8,946 bases of DNA from Chloroflexota bacterium (GCA_012798275.1 JAAZNO010000012.1:1-8946); one strand, 5' to 3'. Positions 1 through 7,732 are shown, counted from the stretch's first letter. Numbers and translations: made by a program. The notes: generated by a model not told the origin, from the sequence alone.

Positions 1-13
1 CAGCGAGCGCCGC

Positions 14-213
14 TCAGTCCTTATGGCGCCGGGCGTAGGTCGCGCCGCCGATGATCCCCAGAAACAGCCCGGCCACGGAGGCAAAATAGGCGATGAAGTT
101 CAGCGCGAAGGTTGACTTCAGCACGCCCAACACCATCAGCAATGGCAACACGACGCCGGCGACGACCAGACCCAGGCCGAGCGCTATCGTGTGCGAGGGC
201 TGCCAGCGTCCGC

Positions 214-217
<4 letters not shown>
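14..217 (-). CDS. Small two-helix membrane protein at the end of the importer operon
   Basis: This is a 67-aa hypothetical protein whose function I do not recognise. It has a short polar N-terminus (MSGRWQPSH), two hydrophobic segments at about residues 10-33 and 37-59, and a basic tail (YARRHKD), as expected for a small inner-membrane hairpin protein with cytoplasmic ends. I chose the ATG at 217 because it forms an ATGA overlap with the stop of the preceding ATPase gene. A start five codons upstream at 232 is possible and would extend the overlap. No clear Shine-Dalgarno sequence is visible, so translation probably depends on coupling to the ATPase. The tight overlap suggests that it belongs to the transporter operon, perhaps as an accessory or stabilising subunit; that role is inference. 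The protein is complete, with a TGA stop at 14-16. Confidence 0.72.
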
Positions 218-1254
<1,037 letters not shown>

Positions 1255-1264
1255 CTTGTACCTG

Positions 1265-1270
1265 CTCCTT
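1265..1270 (-). promoter_or_regulatory. Shine-Dalgarno of the F-type ATPase gene
   Basis: On the minus strand AAGGAG begins on the last base of the upstream TAA stop (TAAAGGAG) and lies 10 nt before the ATG at 1254. Terminating ribosomes are therefore close to the next start, which favours coupled translation of the two ATPases. Confidence 0.7.
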
Positions 1271-2229
1271 TAGGCCACATGCAGCCAGCACTTGACCGTG
1301 CGACCGTCCTGGCGGATGGTGGGGGGATCCTCGACACACCGCGCGAAACGTTGTGGGCACCGCTCCGCAAAGCGACATCCCGTCGGCGGGTTGATCAGGC
1401 TGGGAGGCTGCCCCACGATGAAATCCGGCTCCTGGTCACCGCGCAGACGCGGCACACTGGCCATGAGCTTGCGCGAATAGGGATGGAGCGGCTCCGCGAA
1501 GAAACGCTGCGCGTCCCCCGTCTCCACGATCTGCCCGGCGTACATCACGGCGACGCTATCGGCCAGCTCGCTGGAGGTGGCAATATCGTGCGTGATCAGG
1601 ATGAAGCTCATGCCGAGCTCGCTCTTGATGCGCTTGAGCACGTTGAAGATGTTCGCTTGCGTCAACACATCCAGCGCCGAGGTCGGCTCGTCCAGCACGA
1701 TCAGGTCGGGCGCGGTCACCAACGACATGGCAATCGCCACCCGCTGCCGCATGCCGCCGCTCAACTCGAAGGCATACCGATCAAGGAAGTCCAGCGGAAC
1801 CCCCACATGCTGGAACATCTTGCGCGCCTGCGCCAACGCCGTTTCCTTATCCATGGCATTGTGGATGATCGCCGGCTCCGCCACCTGATCGCCCACTTTG
1901 AGCACCGGGTTGAGCGCATTCATCGCCGCCTGCGGCACCATGGAGATCTTGATCCAACGCACCTTGCGGCGGTAATCCTCATCATTGAGTTGCATTACAT
2001 CCGTATCATGCAAATATACTTTCCCCGAATAAGTCTCGACATTGCGGGGCAACAGCCGCAGAATGGCCTTCGCCAACGAAGTCTTGCCGCAGCCGGATTC
2101 TCCCACCACCACAACGGCCCGGTTCGTTTCCAGGTCGAAGTTCACGCCGTCTACAGCGCGTACCGTGCCTTTGCCTGCCCGGAAATGGAGCTTCAAATCT
2201 TCAATATGGAGTAAAGTTTTCTCAGGCAT
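1270..2229 (-). CDS. Opp/Dpp-type ABC transporter ATP-binding protein (D-type)
   Basis: This is the first of the two ATPases energising the importer. It is 319 aa, the usual length for OppD/DppD. Motifs in order: Walker A GESGCGKTS (43-51), Q-loop around Gln100 (MVPQAAMNALNP), signature LSGGMRQR (156-163), Walker B LIVLDEP (176-182) with catalytic Glu181, D-loop SALD (184-187) and switch His214. The MNALNP segment and the C-terminal oligo_HPY region (EPLHPYS 246-252, then GQPPSLINPPTGCRF) identify the peptide-transporter subfamily. Cysteines 285, 291, 298 and 314 match the iron-sulfur-type pattern known in this family. The ATG at 2229 is preceded by a strong AGGGAGG and lies 3 bp after the permease stop codon. 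It should dimerise with the F-type ATPase and dock on the EAA loops of the two permeases. Confidence 0.96.
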   Translation of the reverse strand: MPEKTLLHIEDLKLHFRAGKGTVRAVDGVNFDLETNRAVVVVGESGCGKTSLAKAILRLLPRNVETYSGKVYLHDTDVMQLNDEDYRRKVRWIKISMVPQAAMNALNPVLKVGDQVAEPAIIHNAMDKETALAQARKMFQHVGVPLDFLDRYAFELSGGMRQRVAIAMSLVTAPDLIVLDEPTSALDVLTQANIFNVLKRIKSELGMSFILITHDIATSSELADSVAVMYAGQIVETGDAQRFFAEPLHPYSRKLMASVPRLRGDQEPDFIVGQPPSLINPPTGCRFAERCPQRFARCVEDPPTIRQDGRTVKCWLHVA

Positions 2230-2232
2230 GGC

Positions 2233-3582
2233 CTATACCTCCCTCAAGCGCGGATTGAAAATACGATCGAGGGCAAAGCCCACCATCGCAAAGGCCAGAC
2301 CGGCAAGCATCAGTAACAGCGCAGGTTCGAGAATCCAATAGTATTGGCCGTTGTAAAGCGCGCCGTTGGCATACGCATCATTGATGAGCTTGCCCCACGT
2401 CGGAAGGACCGGATCGCCCAATCCCAGCAACGCCAGCGACGCTTCCAGGAACACATAGGCGGGAATGCCGGACACCAACCCGGGGATGAGCACCGGGATG
2501 ATGCGGGGGATGAGGTACGAGACGATGATGCGCCAGTTGCTCGCGCCGTAAGAACGCGCCGCCTCGATGTAGGGCGCTTCCTTGATCTGCAGGAAAGTCG
2601 CCCGATAGCCCTTGATCGAAGAGCCGAAGATGCTCAGCAAGATGACCCAGAGCAACAACACCCAAATGCTGCGCGATTGGAACGTGCCAACCATAATCAA
2701 AATCGGCAGGAACGGCAGCAGCATATTGATTTCGGTGAGGCGCTGGATGATGTCATCCACGATGCCGCCAAACCACGTCCCCACGGCGGCAATGAACATG
2801 GTCGTGACCGTTGTCACCAGGGCGGCGACCAGGCCGAAAGAGAGCGCCACCGGCGTGCCCCAGAGCAGCGCGATGGTCAGATCGCGGCGACGATGATCGG
2901 TGCCCGCCAGCCCATGCACCGTCCCATAGGAGACGAATTTGGCCTCCAGGTCAGAATCGTTCTCAAAGGTGATCGCGTCAATCCGCAGCTGATACGTCCC
3001 CTTGAGCACTGTCGGCGTCTCCTGGTTCGGATCGGAGAACAAGGCCACCTCCGGCGCGACGCCCTTGAGCCGCCGCAACAGGCGTTCATCCTGGTTAAAA
3101 CGGTAGGTCTCCGAATGTTTGGCGGTGACTTCGCCCAGCCGAATTTCCCGTCCATCGGGCGTGATCCAGAACAGCGAGACGAAAGGTCCCTTTTCCTTGA
3201 AGGTCGCTGTCATGAAGACGATCAGTTCACTGGGGAAGGCGTCGGCCTCGTAATCGAAAGTGTAGGTGAAGATGACGTCCGTCATCGTCTCGTCAATGGG
3301 CTTGACTTCTTTAGTCACGAAGGGAGCGCCATCAGTGCTGTTTCGCACGATCGTGGTAGGCTGTTTGGTCCTGGAGAAGAAGTTAAACCAGGCGGGAGGG
3401 GCCAGGCGCGGATAATCTCCCCAGACTTCCTCGCCGCCGCGCCACAGGCGAATGGCCTCGTCATACGGCACGGCGACCACGGTGTACACCGCCAACGCCA
3501 CCAGCGCCAGGATAATGATCACCCCCCCAATGGCTGAAGGGTATTGCGCAATGTCTTTGAACGTGCGCTTAAAGGCGTTCAT
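2233..3582 (-). CDS. ABC transporter permease (OppC/DppC type) with large external insert
   Basis: This is one of two channel subunits of the importer, in the cytoplasmic membrane. It has 449 aa, whereas OppC/DppC proteins are usually about 280-320 aa. A first membrane segment lies at 18-40 (IGGVIIILALVALAVYTVVA). The GTDxxGRD landmark, seen here as GTDHRRRD (227-234), precedes the core permease domain. The EAA loop that contacts the ATPase is at about 339-360 (EAARSYGASNWRIIVSYLIP), and further helices run to 438. The extra length lies almost entirely between helix 1 and the GTD motif: residues 41-226, against a few tens of residues in typical members. It is hydrophilic with beta-like alternation and is predicted to face outward. 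The ATG at 3582 overlaps the previous stop as ATGA and has GGAGGG at 3591-3596. The stop is TAG at 2233-2235. Family assignment is firm; the role of the insert is unknown. Confidence 0.95.
   Translation of the reverse strand: MNAFKRTFKDIAQYPSAIGGVIIILALVALAVYTVVAVPYDEAIRLWRGGEEVWGDYPRLAPPAWFNFFSRTKQPTTIVRNSTDGAPFVTKEVKPIDETMTDVIFTYTFDYEADAFPSELIVFMTATFKEKGPFVSLFWITPDGREIRLGEVTAKHSETYRFNQDERLLRRLKGVAPEVALFSDPNQETPTVLKGTYQLRIDAITFENDSDLEAKFVSYGTVHGLAGTDHRRRDLTIALLWGTPVALSFGLVAALVTTVTTMFIAAVGTWFGGIVDDIIQRLTEINMLLPFLPILIMVGTFQSRSIWVLLLWVILLSIFGSSIKGYRATFLQIKEAPYIEAARSYGASNWRIIVSYLIPRIIPVLIPGLVSGIPAYVFLEASLALLGLGDPVLPTWGKLINDAYANGALYNGQYYWILEPALLLMLAGLAFAMVGFALDRIFNPRLREV
2238..2244 (-). promoter_or_regulatory. 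Shine-Dalgarno of the D-type ATPase gene
   Basis: AGGGAGG on the minus strand, with an 8-nt spacer to the ATG at 2229. It lies inside the last codons of the upstream permease gene and fixes the ATPase start. Confidence 0.75.
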
Positions 3583-4718
3583 GCTTTCGACCCTCCACTT
3601 CCCACCCGCACGCGAGGATCAACCAGCGCGTAGATGAAATCCAGCAGGAACACGGTGCCGGCCAGCAGATAGGCATAAATGATCGCCGACCCAATGATCA
3701 CCGGCGAATCGTAAAGGCCAATGGCGCGGTACAGCGTGCGCCCCAGTCCAGGCCAGTTGAAAACCGTCTCCAGGATGGTCGCCCCCTGCCAGAGGCTGAT
3801 CAACATCAGCGCAAAGCTGGTGATGATGTTGGGCAACGTCGGACGCAGCACGTAGCGCCGTTCGATATCACGGGCGGAAAGGCCCTTCGCCCGCGCCAAT
3901 TCGACATAATCTTCCATCGAAAAGATCAGGAAGAATGTGCGCCAGCTGTACACCCCGGCAAAAATGCCGCTGACCAACCAGGCGATGACCGGCAAGACCA
4001 GATGATGCGCGTAGCTCAGCAACAGCGCCCCGAAGGTCTCAGGCGGCGGCGCTGACACCATGCCTCCAAACGGAAACCAGCCCAGGACCGAGGAGAAAAT
4101 CAACAACAAAAAGATGCCATAGAACCACGCCGGTGCCGAAGAGAAGGGGGACATGGCGATGACCGCTTTGTCCAGGAAGGTGCCGTAATTGCGAGACAGG
4201 TACAGGGCGAAGTACAGACTGATAAAAAACAAAAACAGGTTCGAAAAGCCCATGAGCAATAACGTTGGCGGCAGCCGTTCGAGAATGATGTTCTTCACCA
4301 TCTTCGAACCGCTGTCACTGGCGAGGTGTTGCGCCCGTCCCAGGTCAAGCGTGATGGCGTGCGTGAGAAAGCGCAAACTGCGCAGCATGAACGGTTGGTC
4401 TAATCCCAGGCGTCGCTCTTCAGTAGCCACCCGTTCGTTAATGAGCGTATTACGTTCTTCCAGCGTCAGATATTTGAGTGAGGGATCCATGCTGACGGAA
4501 ATGGAGATGCTCTCTCGAATCTGCCCCCGGAGGATCTCATCTACATACCCCCCCATATTGGCAATGAGGATGGTCAGATAGATGCCAATGACGACGGCAA
4601 TAAACAAGGTCAGCAGCTTAGTCACCGTATAACGCGCTAATTTTGCCAGTGAACCAGCACCTTTTTTCTTCTGGGAAGTCTCAGCACCCGCGGCTTGGGG
4701 CAAAGTTGCTTCAGCCAT
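3579..4718 (-). CDS. ABC transporter permease (OppB/DppB type)
   Basis: This is the partner channel subunit of the importer, 379 aa from the chosen start. A basic cytoplasmic N-terminus (SQKKKGAGSLAKLARY) leads into helix 1 (about 34-54). A long external segment follows (55-150) with the GLDQPF and LDLGRA features typical of B-type permeases (GLDxP; dlG.S). Further helices lie at about 152-174, 197-214, 234-256, 297-318 and 342-366. The EAA loop is YVELARAKGLSARDIERRYV (271-290), followed by LRPTLPNI, and LETVFNWPGLGR (316-327) is strongly family-like. The frame is open up to an ATG at 4796. I prefer the ATG at 4718 because it gives the usual Lys-rich N-terminus, has a weak GAGAG at 4723-4727 upstream, and because the hairpin at 4786-4813 covers the upstream start. 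The gene ends in an ATGA overlap with the C-type permease. Confidence 0.93.
   Translation of the reverse strand: MAEATLPQAAGAETSQKKKGAGSLAKLARYTVTKLLTLFIAVVIGIYLTILIANMGGYVDEILRGQIRESISISVSMDPSLKYLTLEERNTLINERVATEERRLGLDQPFMLRSLRFLTHAITLDLGRAQHLASDSGSKMVKNIILERLPPTLLLMGFSNLFLFFISLYFALYLSRNYGTFLDKAVIAMSPFSSAPAWFYGIFLLLIFSSVLGWFPFGGMVSAPPPETFGALLLSYAHHLVLPVIAWLVSGIFAGVYSWRTFFLIFSMEDYVELARAKGLSARDIERRYVLRPTLPNIITSFALMLISLWQGATILETVFNWPGLGRTLYRAIGLYDSPVIIGSAIIYAYLLAGTVFLLDFIYALVDPRVRVGSGGSKA
3591..3596 (-). promoter_or_regulatory. Shine-Dalgarno of the C-type permease gene
   Basis: GGAGGG on the minus strand, 8 nt before the ATG at 3582 and inside the end of the B-type permease gene. It supports the ATGA-overlap start. 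Confidence 0.7.
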
Positions 4719-4785
4719 AACGCTCTCGCTTTCTATAAAACTTCTGAGAATAGACGGCGTGTGAATAAGGGTGCAGCCGCCACGT

Positions 4786-4816
4786 AAAATCGGCATCGGA
4801 TATCGCCGATTTTTTT
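4786..4816. terminator. Terminator-like inverted repeat between binding-protein and permease genes
   Basis: A perfect 9-bp inverted repeat (aaaatcggc at 4786-4794, gccgatttt at 4805-4813) has a 10-base loop and a run of seven T up to 4816 on the plus strand. Read on the minus strand, the direction of the operon, the hairpin is followed by TTTTACG, a weaker U-tract. It may therefore be a leaky terminator or attenuator that lowers transcription from the binding-protein gene into the permease genes. No plus-strand gene is present to use the better T-tract. Confidence 0.4.
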
Positions 4817-4870
4817 AATTGTCTGCCACCAGGCCGGACCCTTACGCCAGCATCAACGGGCCCACAACAC

Positions 4871-4901
4871 GCTAGGGGCGAGGCGACGCCCCGCCCCTAG
4901 C
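4871..4901 (-). promoter_or_regulatory. Stable intercistronic hairpin downstream of binding-protein gene
   Basis: A perfect 10-bp inverted repeat (gctaggggcg at 4871-4880, cgcccctagc at 4892-4901) has an inner ggc/gcc pair (4882-4884 with 4888-4890) that extends it into one long G+C-rich hairpin with a single mismatch. It begins 25 bases after the binding-protein stop codon and has no U-tract on either strand. The likely role, by analogy with binding-protein operons elsewhere, is protection of the upstream mRNA end against 3' exonucleases, giving more binding protein than permease. The hairpin is seen; the role is inferred. Confidence 0.5.
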
Positions 4902-4925
4902 GGCACAACTCAGAAGCGGCTCAAC

Positions 4926-7496
4926 CTATTGGGCCGTCACGAAAGTGAGGGAGTCGGTGCTAGGCAGCGCCACGCGCTTCGACACGACCACGACCTCGAG
5001 CCGGTTGGAACCCGCCTCGAGCTTGCCGGTCACGTCGGCGCTGAGCTCGATCTTCCACAGCCCATCCTCGACCGCCTCGGCCGCACCGACATAGGCAACC
5101 TCGCCCTTGGCGTCGAGCACCAGGTACTTGACGTTGTCAATGTCCGCGACCGCGTACGGCTCCTCGTTGAAGGTCACATACACATCGTAGGTGGCCGGCG
5201 AGCCAATGGTCACGCGACCAGGACCGTCGAGCGCGACCTCAGCGATGGGGGCCTCGGAGAAGCGCAGCCACTTATCCGCCATGTCAGGATAATCCAGGAA
5301 GCGCTTGAGGATCACGGTACCCTCGACAGGGAAGGCACGCTCCAGGTAGAAGGGGCCGGTGCCAACCCACAGGTGACCGCGCTGGCGGAACCACTCCGCC
5401 AGGTTGGCATAGCGAGCCTGCGCTTCGGCGGCATCCACGTACTCGCTCATTGTCGGCGCGTAGGGGATCTCGCCAGAGGCCACAACCTCATCGAGATGCG
5501 TCTTCATGATCTCGATAGTCGGGCCGGCGATGTAGCTCAGCCATTCGACCTGCAGCTCATCCGCCTTGGCGGCAGAGAAGGCCGCCTCGCCCGCCGCGTC
5601 AGCCATCAGGCCCAGCGCCAGCGTGTGCCAGGCGCCCTGCCCCTGGGCGTAGTAAGGCCACCAGTCGGAGATGGACATTTCCGCGTCCAACTGATAGGAA
5701 TCCGAGTAAGTCTCGATGATCAGCGGATCCTCGGAGAGGATCTTCACGCCCTTGAACGCGGCCATGAAGCCTTCGAAATCCGCCACGGCCGACGCATCGT
5801 AGACCGGGCTGGCTTCCTTGGCGCGATCGAAGGTGAGGATCATGTACATGATGAAGTCGCCCATGGACAGGTTGCTGCCATCGTGCCACTTGACGGTCTC
5901 GAACATGCCTTTCGGGTAGTAAACCACACTCTTGCGCAGCGCGGTCTGGGTCTGCGTGTAGACCTCGCCCGCGGTCAGGAAGCGTTGCGTCTCAGCATCC
6001 CAATCCACCCACGCATCGTCGGGAACTTCGATCTTGTCCACAAACTGCAGGTCCACCCAATCGAGGGTCTTGACAACCGGCAGGCCTTGCTGCACGAAGA
6101 CCTCCGCCCGCTCCAGGCGCTGCGGCCAGATCAAACCGGTGAACGGATCGTACATGTACGCCAGCTCGCCCGTGCCACGGATGAGCATCATGTCGTAGAT
6201 CCAGTTCGTGCCCGCGATGGGGTTCCACGGCTCGGTGAGGATGCTGGGCATGGCGATGGTCATCGAACCACCGACCTGGCCCTCGCGCTGCAGGGTCTGC
6301 GGCCAGAGATACGAACCGCTGACGCCGCCGTACAGGTCAGCCGCGACCTTGACTTCGTTGCGCTTGGGGGTGATGGACTTCTCGTCCACCAGCCAGATGC
6401 GCACGGAGTCTTGCAACGAGAGCTCCAGCGCCCGCGCCATCATCTGATTGCGCTCATCCATGTCTTTGAAATCGCTGTTTTCCAGGCGTTCCGACAGCTC
6501 ATAGAACTCCGGATCGTTCACATAGGCCTGCCAGAGGGGCACGCCCAGACCACGGTTGGTGTAGAAGAAGCTGAAGTTGTCCGCCAGGTTGCGGGGCACC
6601 ACAGTGGTAATCCAGCCGCCGGTGTAGAAGTGCCACAGGCCATCGGCAGGGTTACCGCGCATCCAGAGGGGAGAAGCCTCCGCGCCGGTCTTGTAGTCGC
6701 GAGTCACGGTGAAGCCGATGTCTTCCAGCTGATTGGCGACATAGTCACCGATGTCGCGGCGCTCATCCTCAACGCGGATGAGGCCGATGAGGGTCACCGG
6801 CGCACCGTTGTACTGCCACTTCCCATCCACCAGGGTGGCGCCGAGTTTTTCCATCTCCGCAGAGATGACTTCCTGCGCCTTTTCCTTGTTGTAGGCGTAC
6901 TTCAACTCGAGCTTGCGGTTCACGTCCGCCAGGCGGGCATAATCCGAAGACGCGATGTTGAAGGCCGTCCAACGGGGCATCGCCATGCCACCCATGATTT
7001 CCTGGGCAAGGTAGTTACGGTCAATCAGCCAGTTCATGGCCTCGCGGATCGCCGGGACGGCAAAGGGGTTCAGCGTTCCATTCGCCAGTTCCGGGCCCGA
7101 GGGGTTGAACGTCAGCTCATTGTAGGACCCCGAAGAGCTGTAGGCATCAAGATTGGGAGATGCCTCCACCTTCGCCGCAATCTCCGGGTTGGAGACCGAA
7201 TACGCATACACGTCCAGCTCGCCCACCTCGAGGCGATTCACCGCAGCATCCGCACTGGGCTCTTCCACGAAGATGACGGTGTCCATCCAGGCGCCCTTGC
7301 GGTCCACTTTGACGGGCTCAGGGGTTACGACAACCTCGACCTCCTTGGTCACCTCAACGGTCTTGATGACCTCCTGGGTCACCACGACGGTCTTCTCGAT
7401 CACCTCAGGTGTTGGGGTCGGCCCACATGCTGAAAGCAACATGCTGGCGACCATCACCAGGGCGAGCAGCAGCGTCAGATTCTTCTTCGTAAACAT
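4926..7496 (-). CDS. Solute-binding lipoprotein, SBP family 5, apparently circularly permuted
   Basis: This is the extracytoplasmic substrate-binding component of the importer, 856 aa; ordinary family members are about 500-600. A lipoprotein signal (MFTKKNLTLLLALVMVAS, lipobox LSAC, lipidated Cys24) is followed by a Thr/Val/Glu linker (25-66) typical of Chloroflexota. Residues 70-400 look like the C-terminal half of SBP_bac_5: WMDTVIF, LEVGELDVY (89-97), REAMNWLIDR (151-160), YAYNKEKAQEV (200-210), QLEDIGFTV (256-264). Residues 408-745 look like the N-terminal half: GGSMTIAM (409-416), VKWHDGSNLSMGDF (535-548), GTGPFYLER (712-720), LKRFLDYPD (730-738). Residues 749-856 form a beta-rich Ig-like tail. 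The ATG at 7496 was chosen for its ideal SD and signal peptide; an in-frame TTG at 7511 lies upstream of the SD. It heads the transporter operon. The ligand is unknown (peptide or oligosaccharide). Confidence 0.93.
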   Translation of the reverse strand: MFTKKNLTLLLALVMVASMLLSACGPTPTPEVIEKTVVVTQEVIKTVEVTKEVEVVVTPEPVKVDRKGAWMDTVIFVEEPSADAAVNRLEVGELDVYAYSVSNPEIAAKVEASPNLDAYSSSGSYNELTFNPSGPELANGTLNPFAVPAIREAMNWLIDRNYLAQEIMGGMAMPRWTAFNIASSDYARLADVNRKLELKYAYNKEKAQEVISAEMEKLGATLVDGKWQYNGAPVTLIGLIRVEDERRDIGDYVANQLEDIGFTVTRDYKTGAEASPLWMRGNPADGLWHFYTGGWITTVVPRNLADNFSFFYTNRGLGVPLWQAYVNDPEFYELSERLENSDFKDMDERNQMMARALELSLQDSVRIWLVDEKSITPKRNEVKVAADLYGGVSGSYLWPQTLQREGQVGGSMTIAMPSILTEPWNPIAGTNWIYDMMLIRGTGELAYMYDPFTGLIWPQRLERAEVFVQQGLPVVKTLDWVDLQFVDKIEVPDDAWVDWDAETQRFLTAGEVYTQTQTALRKSVVYYPKGMFETVKWHDGSNLSMGDFIMYMILTFDRAKEASPVYDASAVADFEGFMAAFKGVKILSEDPLIIETYSDSYQLDAEMSISDWWPYYAQGQGAWHTLALGLMADAAGEAAFSAAKADELQVEWLSYIAGPTIEIMKTHLDEVVASGEIPYAPTMSEYVDAAEAQARYANLAEWFRQRGHLWVGTGPFYLERAFPVEGTVILKRFLDYPDMADKWLRFSEAPIAEVALDGPGRVTIGSPATYDVYVTFNEEPYAVADIDNVKYLVLDAKGEVAYVGAAEAVEDGLWKIELSADVTGKLEAGSNRLEVVVVSKRVALPSTDSLTFVTAQ
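7335..7394 (-). repeat. Two 10-residue linker repeats in the lipoprotein
   Basis: Two imperfect 30-bp direct repeats encode KTVVVTQEVI (residues 35-44) and KTVEVTKEVE (45-54). The best match between them is GTGACC-A/C-AGGAGGTC. This Thr-Val-Glu-rich spacer lies just after the lipidated cysteine and probably holds the binding domain away from the membrane. Confidence 0.7.
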
Positions 7497-7501
7497 GCGC
7501 T

Positions 7502-7508
7502 CCTCCTT
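7502..7508 (-). promoter_or_regulatory. Shine-Dalgarno of the binding-lipoprotein gene
   Basis: AAGGAGG on the minus strand, 5 nt before the ATG at 7496. It decides the start in favour of the ATG over the in-frame TTG at 7511, because that TTG lies upstream of this site. Confidence 0.85.
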
Positions 7509-7526
7509 CAATAGATTAAAAACAGG

Positions 7527-7637
7527 CTACAGACTCACAACGTGCTCCAGCACAACCTGCCTCACGGCGCTCTGGAGCTGGGACGAAACTTGGGGGCTTT
7601 TTTGCGCACTCCTGGCTACGACATCACCTCCTTCCAT
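7527..7637 (-). CDS. Candidate 36-codon leader ORF upstream of the binding-protein gene
   Basis: A short open frame starts at an ATG (7637) with GAGGGAG (7645-7651) at a 7-nt spacing, and ends at TAG (7527-7529), 30 nt before the lipoprotein ATG. It would encode 36 residues beginning MEGGDVVARSAQKSPQ and ending VLEHVVSL, with no membrane segment or recognisable family. The good ribosome-binding site and the position argue for translation, possibly as a regulatory leader. The short length, and the lack of any homolog I can name, mean it may be a chance ORF in a 5' UTR. Confidence 0.3.
   Translation of the reverse strand: MEGGDVVARSAQKSPQVSSQLQSAVRQVVLEHVVSL
7623..7633 (-). promoter_or_regulatory. 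Orphan full-length Shine-Dalgarno sequence
   Basis: AAGGAGGTGAT on the minus strand is an 11-nt perfect complement of the conserved 16S rRNA 3' end (ATCACCTCCTT). No start codon lies at normal spacing: the nearest ATG touches the motif and is followed by TCG TAG. It lies within the first codons of the candidate leader ORF. A role as a ribosome-holding or pausing site is possible but unproven. Confidence 0.4.
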
Positions 7638-7732
7638 AAAATAGCTCCCTCGAAAATGGCCCCGAATGAACACGAATTTCACGCATCAGATTAGAAATTC
7701 CTGGCCCCCGGGGCTGCTACGTCCTCAAACAA

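Noticed and set aside
2344..3537. A 397-codon plus-strand frame opposite the C-type permease
   Set aside because: Arg/Asp/Gln-rich with no motifs; the opposite strand encodes an unmistakable permease.
4929..7433. An 834-codon open frame on the plus strand
   Set aside because: It mirrors the binding-lipoprotein gene. The translation is His/Arg/Leu-rich with no domain and no SD, so it is a shadow frame.
7497..7511. TTG start at 7511 for the lipoprotein
   Set aside because: The AAGGAGG lies downstream of this TTG and immediately before the ATG at 7496, which also gives a standard lipoprotein signal peptide.
7661..7695. cgaatgaacacgaatttcac, resembling a dispersed intergenic repeat phrase
   Set aside because: It looks like sequence repeated between genes in other bacteria, but a single divergent copy cannot be proved to be a repeat here.
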